Origin: Candidatus Cloacimonadota bacterium
Lineage (GTDB): Bacteria; Cloacimonadota; Cloacimonadia; Cloacimonadales; TCS61
DNA length: 8,643 nucleotides
Reading direction: 5' to 3'
Assembly (NCBI GenBank): GCA_029932755.1
Contig: JAOZPK010000096.1
Span: forward strand, 1-8,643
The position numbers were made by a program, and so were the translations under genes. The notes under the pieces were generated by a model that was given only the letters and a program-made list of their open reading frames with translations, was not told the origin of the DNA and did no database searches. Positions 5,946 to 8,643 of this stretch are shown here, in pieces (positions within the stretch are counted from its first letter, which is position 1; each line of letters opens with the position of its first letter).

Positions 5946-6590
5946 ATGATAAAAATAGCTCCATCACTTCTTTCAGCGGATTTTGTTCGCTTAGAAAAAG
6001 AGATAAATAGTATTCAAAAAGCAGGGGCAGATATTCTTCATCTGGATGTAATGGATGGTCATTTTGTTCCTAACCTAACATTTGGATTACCAATTATCAA
6101 GCAAATCAAAGATATTACCCAAATCCCGGTAGATGTACATTTGATGGTTACAAACCCGAATGTTTACCTGGAAACACTGGGAAAATGGAAAATTGATTAT
6201 GTGTCATTTCATCAAGAAGCAGAAGCTCATATTCACAGACAATTAAAAGTTCTTCAAAAACATGGTGTAAAAGCCGGCATTGCTTTGAATCCTGCAACTC
6301 CTGTTGAGACAATCTTTCCAGTAATTGCTGAATTGGATTTTGTGCTTATTATGAGTGTTAATCCGGGTTTTGGCGGACAGAGTTTTATTCCGTTGGTCTA
6401 TGATAAAATTGAAAAACTTCGTAAATTAGCTGATCAAGTAAATCCTGAACTGGAAATTGAAGTTGATGGTGGAGTTAACAATATTAATGCTCCAAAACTT
6501 ATCAGCAAAGGTTCTGATATTCTAGTTGCCGGTTCATTTGTTTTTGGTTCTGATGATTATAAAAAACAAATAGAAATTCTTAAGAAATAA
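5946..6590 (+). CDS. rpe: Ribulose-phosphate 3-epimerase
   Basis: Rpe interconverts D-ribulose 5-phosphate and D-xylulose 5-phosphate in the pentose phosphate pathway. The 214-residue TIM-barrel protein is full length and shows the family motifs in order: APSLLSADF (5-13, Ser7), LHLDVMDGHFVPNLTFG (31-47, with metal-binding His32 and Asp34), DVHLMV (63-68, His65), GIALNPATP (111-119), MSVNPGFGGQSFI (136-148) and EVDGGV (172-177, Asp174). All expected metal and catalytic residues are present. GAAGG (5935-5939) is a modest Shine-Dalgarno 6 nt before the ATG. The gene lies 3 nt after the DUF721 gene and 2 nt before ffh. With prs in the same run, it makes a second link from this locus to ribose-phosphate metabolism. 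Confidence 0.97.
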   Translation: MIKIAPSLLSADFVRLEKEINSIQKAGADILHLDVMDGHFVPNLTFGLPIIKQIKDITQIPVDVHLMVTNPNVYLETLGKWKIDYVSFHQEAEAHIHRQLKVLQKHGVKAGIALNPATPVETIFPVIAELDFVLIMSVNPGFGGQSFIPLVYDKIEKLRKLADQVNPELEIEVDGGVNNINAPKLISKGSDILVAGSFVFGSDDYKKQIEILKK

Positions 6591-6592
6591 TT

Positions 6593-7915
6593 ATGTTTAA
6601 TAGTTTAACAGAACGCTTTGATTCCATTTTCCGCAAACTTAAGGGTCGCGGGAAACTCAACGAGCAGAACATAAAAGAATCAATGCGTGAAGTTCGCCGT
6701 GCATTATTAGAAGCTGATGTGAACTTTAAAATAGTTAAAGGCTTCATTAATGATGTTAGTGCCAAGGCGGTAGGAACTGAAGTAATGAAGAGTCTTACTC
6801 CTGGTCATCAAGTTGTTAAGATCGTGCATAATCAACTTATTGATTTAATGGGAAGTAAGAATTCCAAGATCAAATTACACGACAATAAGCTTAATAAGAT
6901 CATGATGGTTGGTTTACAGGGATCTGGTAAAACCACAACCTGTGCTAAGCTTGCTAGTAATTTCCGCAAACAATCTATAAACCCTAAACTCGTTGCCTGT
7001 GATGTCTATCGTCCAGCTGCTATTCAGCAATTAAGGGTTCTCGGAAAGCAATTATCAATTCCTGTTTATGCAGATGAAAAGCAGAAGAATGTTATTAAGA
7101 TCGCAAAAAATGCGTTGAAGGAATCTGAAAATTCCGATACAAATCTTCTGATCTTTGACACTGCAGGAAGATTGCATATCGATGAGAAAATGATGAAGGA
7201 GCTGAAAGATCTCAAGAAGCTCCTGAAACCGGATTACATTTTCTTCGTTGCTGATGCGATGACAGGACAGGATGCTGTAAATGTTGCCAGGGAATTTAAT
7301 GATCAGTTAGAGTTTGATGGTGTGATCCTGACAAAAATGGATAGTGATGCTCGCGGTGGTGCAGCTCTTTCTATAAAAGCAGTTACAGACAAACCAGTAG
7401 TATTCGTTGGAACCGGTGAGAAAATATCTGATCTGGAAGAATTCCATCCCGATAGAATGGCAAACAGAATTCTGGGAATGGGTGATGTATTAAGCTTCAT
7501 CGAAAAAGCAGAAGCAAATATTGATATGGAAGAAGCTGAAAAACTTGCGAAGAAGCTTCAGAAAAATCAGTTCACTTTTACCGATTTCCTTTCCCAATTG
7601 CAGCAAATACAAAAGATGGGACCCATGGATCAAATTATGGGAATGATCCCGGGTATGAGTGGAAAAGCAATGAAGGGAATGAAGGTTGATGAAAAGGATA
7701 TTAAGCATATCGAAGCTATCATCTTCTCAATGACACCACAAGAAAGAGAAAAACCGACAAGTATAAATGGAAGCCGCAGACACCGAATTGCTAAAGGAAG
7801 CGGAACCTCCATTCAACACGTTAACAGGCTTCTCAAACAATTTGAACAGATGAAGAAAATGATGAAGCAATTTAGTAATCCAAAATTTATGAACAAAGGC
7901 ATGCTGCCTTTCTAA
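6593..7915 (+). CDS. ffh: Signal recognition particle GTPase (Ffh/SRP54)
   Basis: Ffh binds signal sequences on nascent chains and, with SRP RNA, delivers ribosomes to the membrane receptor FtsY. The 440-residue protein has the N domain (about 1-90, with the REVRRALLEADVN helix), the G domain (about 100-295: GLQGSGKTTT at 107-116, DVYRPAA at 137-143, DTAGRL at 189-194, TKMD at 247-250, GTGEKISDLEEFHPDR at 273-288) and the Met-rich M domain (about 325-440). The M domain includes the hydrophobic groove region MGPMDQIMGMIPGM (342-355) and the SRP-RNA-binding motif SRRHRIAKGSG (394-404). It is complete. The ATG lies 2 nt after the rpe stop with no Shine-Dalgarno, suggesting coupling. Downstream is the widely conserved neighbour rpsP, separated here by 178 nt. 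Confidence 0.98.
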   Translation: MFNSLTERFDSIFRKLKGRGKLNEQNIKESMREVRRALLEADVNFKIVKGFINDVSAKAVGTEVMKSLTPGHQVVKIVHNQLIDLMGSKNSKIKLHDNKLNKIMMVGLQGSGKTTTCAKLASNFRKQSINPKLVACDVYRPAAIQQLRVLGKQLSIPVYADEKQKNVIKIAKNALKESENSDTNLLIFDTAGRLHIDEKMMKELKDLKKLLKPDYIFFVADAMTGQDAVNVAREFNDQLEFDGVILTKMDSDARGGAALSIKAVTDKPVVFVGTGEKISDLEEFHPDRMANRILGMGDVLSFIEKAEANIDMEEAEKLAKKLQKNQFTFTDFLSQLQQIQKMGPMDQIMGMIPGMSGKAMKGMKVDEKDIKHIEAIIFSMTPQEREKPTSINGSRRHRIAKGSGTSIQHVNRLLKQFEQMKKMMKQFSNPKFMNKGMLPF

Positions 7916-7937
7916 AATCTTGGAAAATTGATGTAAT

Positions 7938-8051
7938 GAGGATTAAGCGGCAAAACTGTTTTATAACTTTTTGCATTTCAATAAGTTAAAACAGTAATTC
8001 TGGCATTTAGAAAATGCTTGACGATAAATGGCTAAAAAAAAGTTAATCCTC
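7938..8051 (+). ncRNA. Putative structured RNA element between ffh and rpsP
   Basis: Three nested complementarities are visible in the only long gap. P1: GAGGATTAA (7938-7946) pairs exactly with TTAATCCTC (8043-8051). P2: ACTGTTTTA plus ACTT (7955-7969, with a 2-nt bulge) pairs with 7983-7995, giving 13 pairs and a 13-nt loop. P3: GCATTT (8003-8008) pairs with AAATGC (8012-8017) around a 3-nt loop. The arrangement is a closing stem enclosing two hairpins, as in a leader RNA of rpsP or a 3' element of ffh. No known family is recognised; it lacks the SRP RNA signature, and U-runs expected of intrinsic terminators are absent. Local A+T richness makes chance pairing, especially for P1 and P3, a real alternative. 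Confidence 0.35.
8018..8047 (+). promoter_or_regulatory. Possible sigma-70-type promoter for rpsP
   Basis: TTGACG (8018-8023) is a good -35 match, followed after 18 nt by GTTAAT (8042-8047), a poor -10 because the second base is T. The position, 47 nt before the rpsP start, is reasonable. The -10 overlaps the 3' arm of the P1 stem, so the promoter and the RNA-element readings compete unless both operate on different transcripts. Confidence 0.28.
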
Positions 8052-8093
8052 TTTAGTAATTTAAAAAAGTCTAATAAGAAATAAGGAGTCGAC

Positions 8094-8643
8094 ATGGTTA
8101 AGCTAAGGCTTAAAAGAATGGGTAAAATTGATACACCTTTTTACAGAATCGTAGTATTAGATTCACGTAAAAAAAGAGATGGTGCTTATATTGAATCTCT
8201 AGGACATTATGATCCAAAAACTGATCCGCTTACACTTAAAGTGGATACAGATAAAGCTATTCAATGGTTGCAAAAAGGAGCACAACCTTCAGATACAGTA
8301 AGATCATTACTTCGTAAAGCCGGAGTATTAGAGAAATGGCACAATTTGAAGAACGAAGTAAACGAAGAAAAAGAACCGAAAGCTAAAAAAACTACAGCAA
8401 AGAAAACTACAGTGAAGAAAACTGTGAAAAAAGAGACTAAACCTGTAGTTAAGAAAACAGAAGAAAAACCAGCAGCAAAAACTGAAGAGAAACCTGCAGT
8501 AAAAGCTGAAAAGAAAGAAACAAAACCTGTTGTTGAGAAGGTTGAAGAAAAACCTGTAGTTAAAGCTGAGAAGAAGGAAGCAAAACCGGTTGCTGAGAAA
8601 GTTGAAGAAAAACCTGAAGTTAAGGTTGAGAAGAAAGAGACTA
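8094..8643 (+). CDS. rpsP: 30S ribosomal protein bS16, 5' part, with long repetitive Lys/Glu/Pro tail
   Basis: bS16 binds 16S rRNA and helps 30S assembly. AAGGAG (8083-8088) lies 5 nt before the ATG. The core covers residues 1 to about 85: MVKLRLKRMGKIDTPFYRIV, DSRKKRDGAYIESLGHYDP, then QPSDTVRSLLRKAGVLEKW. Ordinary bS16 is about 75-100 residues; this one is still open at residue 183, where the window ends, so no stop is seen. The tail begins with Lys/Thr-rich blocks (KKTTAKKTTVKKTVKK, about 98-113) and passes into repeats of EEKPxVKxEKKExKPV (from residue 131) encoded by a 60-bp tandem repeat. It is probably disordered and highly charged. Extended bS16 tails exist in some phyla; function unknown. 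ffh upstream is a common neighbour, and rimM, trmD and rplS would be expected downstream. Confidence 0.95.
   Translation, partial: MVKLRLKRMGKIDTPFYRIVVLDSRKKRDGAYIESLGHYDPKTDPLTLKVDTDKAIQWLQKGAQPSDTVRSLLRKAGVLEKWHNLKNEVNEEKEPKAKKTTAKKTTVKKTVKKETKPVVKKTEEKPAAKTEEKPAVKAEKKETKPVVEKVEEKPVVKAEKKEAKPVAEKVEEKPEVKVEKKET
8484..8643 (+). repeat. 60-bp coding tandem repeat in the rpsP tail (cut by window edge)
   Basis: Units begin at 8484, 8544 and 8604, each encoding 20 residues that open with EEKP, continue VK-E/A-EKKE and, in the two complete units, end VVEKV or VAEKV; the third copy is cut off by the window end. Differences between copies are mostly single-codon changes. The array probably continues to the right. 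Confidence 0.85.

Noticed and set aside
7936..7989. Small open frame of 17 codons starting at ATG 7936
   Set aside because: No ribosome binding site, no recognisable peptide, and it overlaps the inverted repeats; likely chance.
7955..8017. Intrinsic terminator after ffh
   Set aside because: Neither hairpin is G+C-rich nor followed by a run of T on the + strand, so a standard terminator is not supported.
7916..8093. SRP RNA (ffs) next to ffh
   Set aside because: The conserved SRP RNA apical motif with its GGAA tetraloop and flanking G-rich/asymmetric loop is not present; the region is A+T-rich with unrelated stems.
8484..8643. CRISPR-like or non-coding direct repeat
   Set aside because: The 60-bp units are contiguous, in frame with rpsP, and vary mostly by single codons; there are no unique spacers.

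Overview
The window is an A+T-rich (roughly two-thirds by eye) bacterial housekeeping locus with every recognisable gene on the + strand. In order it holds: spoVG (3' part), prs, rplY (long CTC/TL5-type bL25), pth, rpsF, ssb, rpsR, a DUF2232/YybS-like membrane protein, rplI, an unrecognised six-helix membrane protein, a DUF721/DciA-like protein, rpe, ffh and rpsP (5' part). I see no mobile element, CRISPR array, tRNA or rRNA. The strings spoVG-prs-rplY-pth, rpsF-ssb-rpsR-rplI and ffh-rpsP are each familiar conserved bacterial neighbourhoods. Their fusion in one run, low GC, lysine/glutamate-rich tails on ribosomal proteins, and SpoVG outside an obvious Firmicutes context suggest an uncultured or anaerobic lineage such as Cloacimonadota or a relative. 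That placement is inference and weak.

Layout. Positions 1-7915 look like one long transcription unit: gaps are 45 nt or less, and pth and rplI overlap their upstream genes. Region 1 (1-2507) links a nucleic-acid-binding regulator, PRPP synthesis, a 5S-rRNA-binding protein and peptidyl-tRNA recycling. Region 2 (2508-5029) is the S6-SSB-S18-L9 cluster with a membrane gene between S18 and L9. It is preceded by a 9-bp dyad at 2506-2530 that may be a regulatory site. Region 3 (5030-7915) carries the orphan membrane protein, the helicase-loader-like DUF721 protein, ribulose-phosphate epimerase and the SRP GTPase. Region 4 is the only sizeable non-coding gap (7916-8093, 178 nt). It contains nested inverted repeats and a possible promoter, and it precedes rpsP, which runs off the right edge.

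Functionally the genes serve protein synthesis (bL25, bS6, bS18, bL9, bS16), its quality control and export (Pth, Ffh), DNA replication (SSB, DciA-like) and pentose-phosphate/PRPP metabolism (Rpe, Prs). The most unusual features are: (i) charged low-complexity extensions on four proteins (SpoVG, bL25, bS18, bS16), three of them sharing Lys/Glu/Pro-type wording and bS16 built from a 60-bp tandem repeat; (ii) the structured ffh-rpsP intergenic region; (iii) the dyad before rpsF; and (iv) an unrecognised membrane protein in a translation operon. I found no clear new defence or mobile system; this is mainly a core-genome region.
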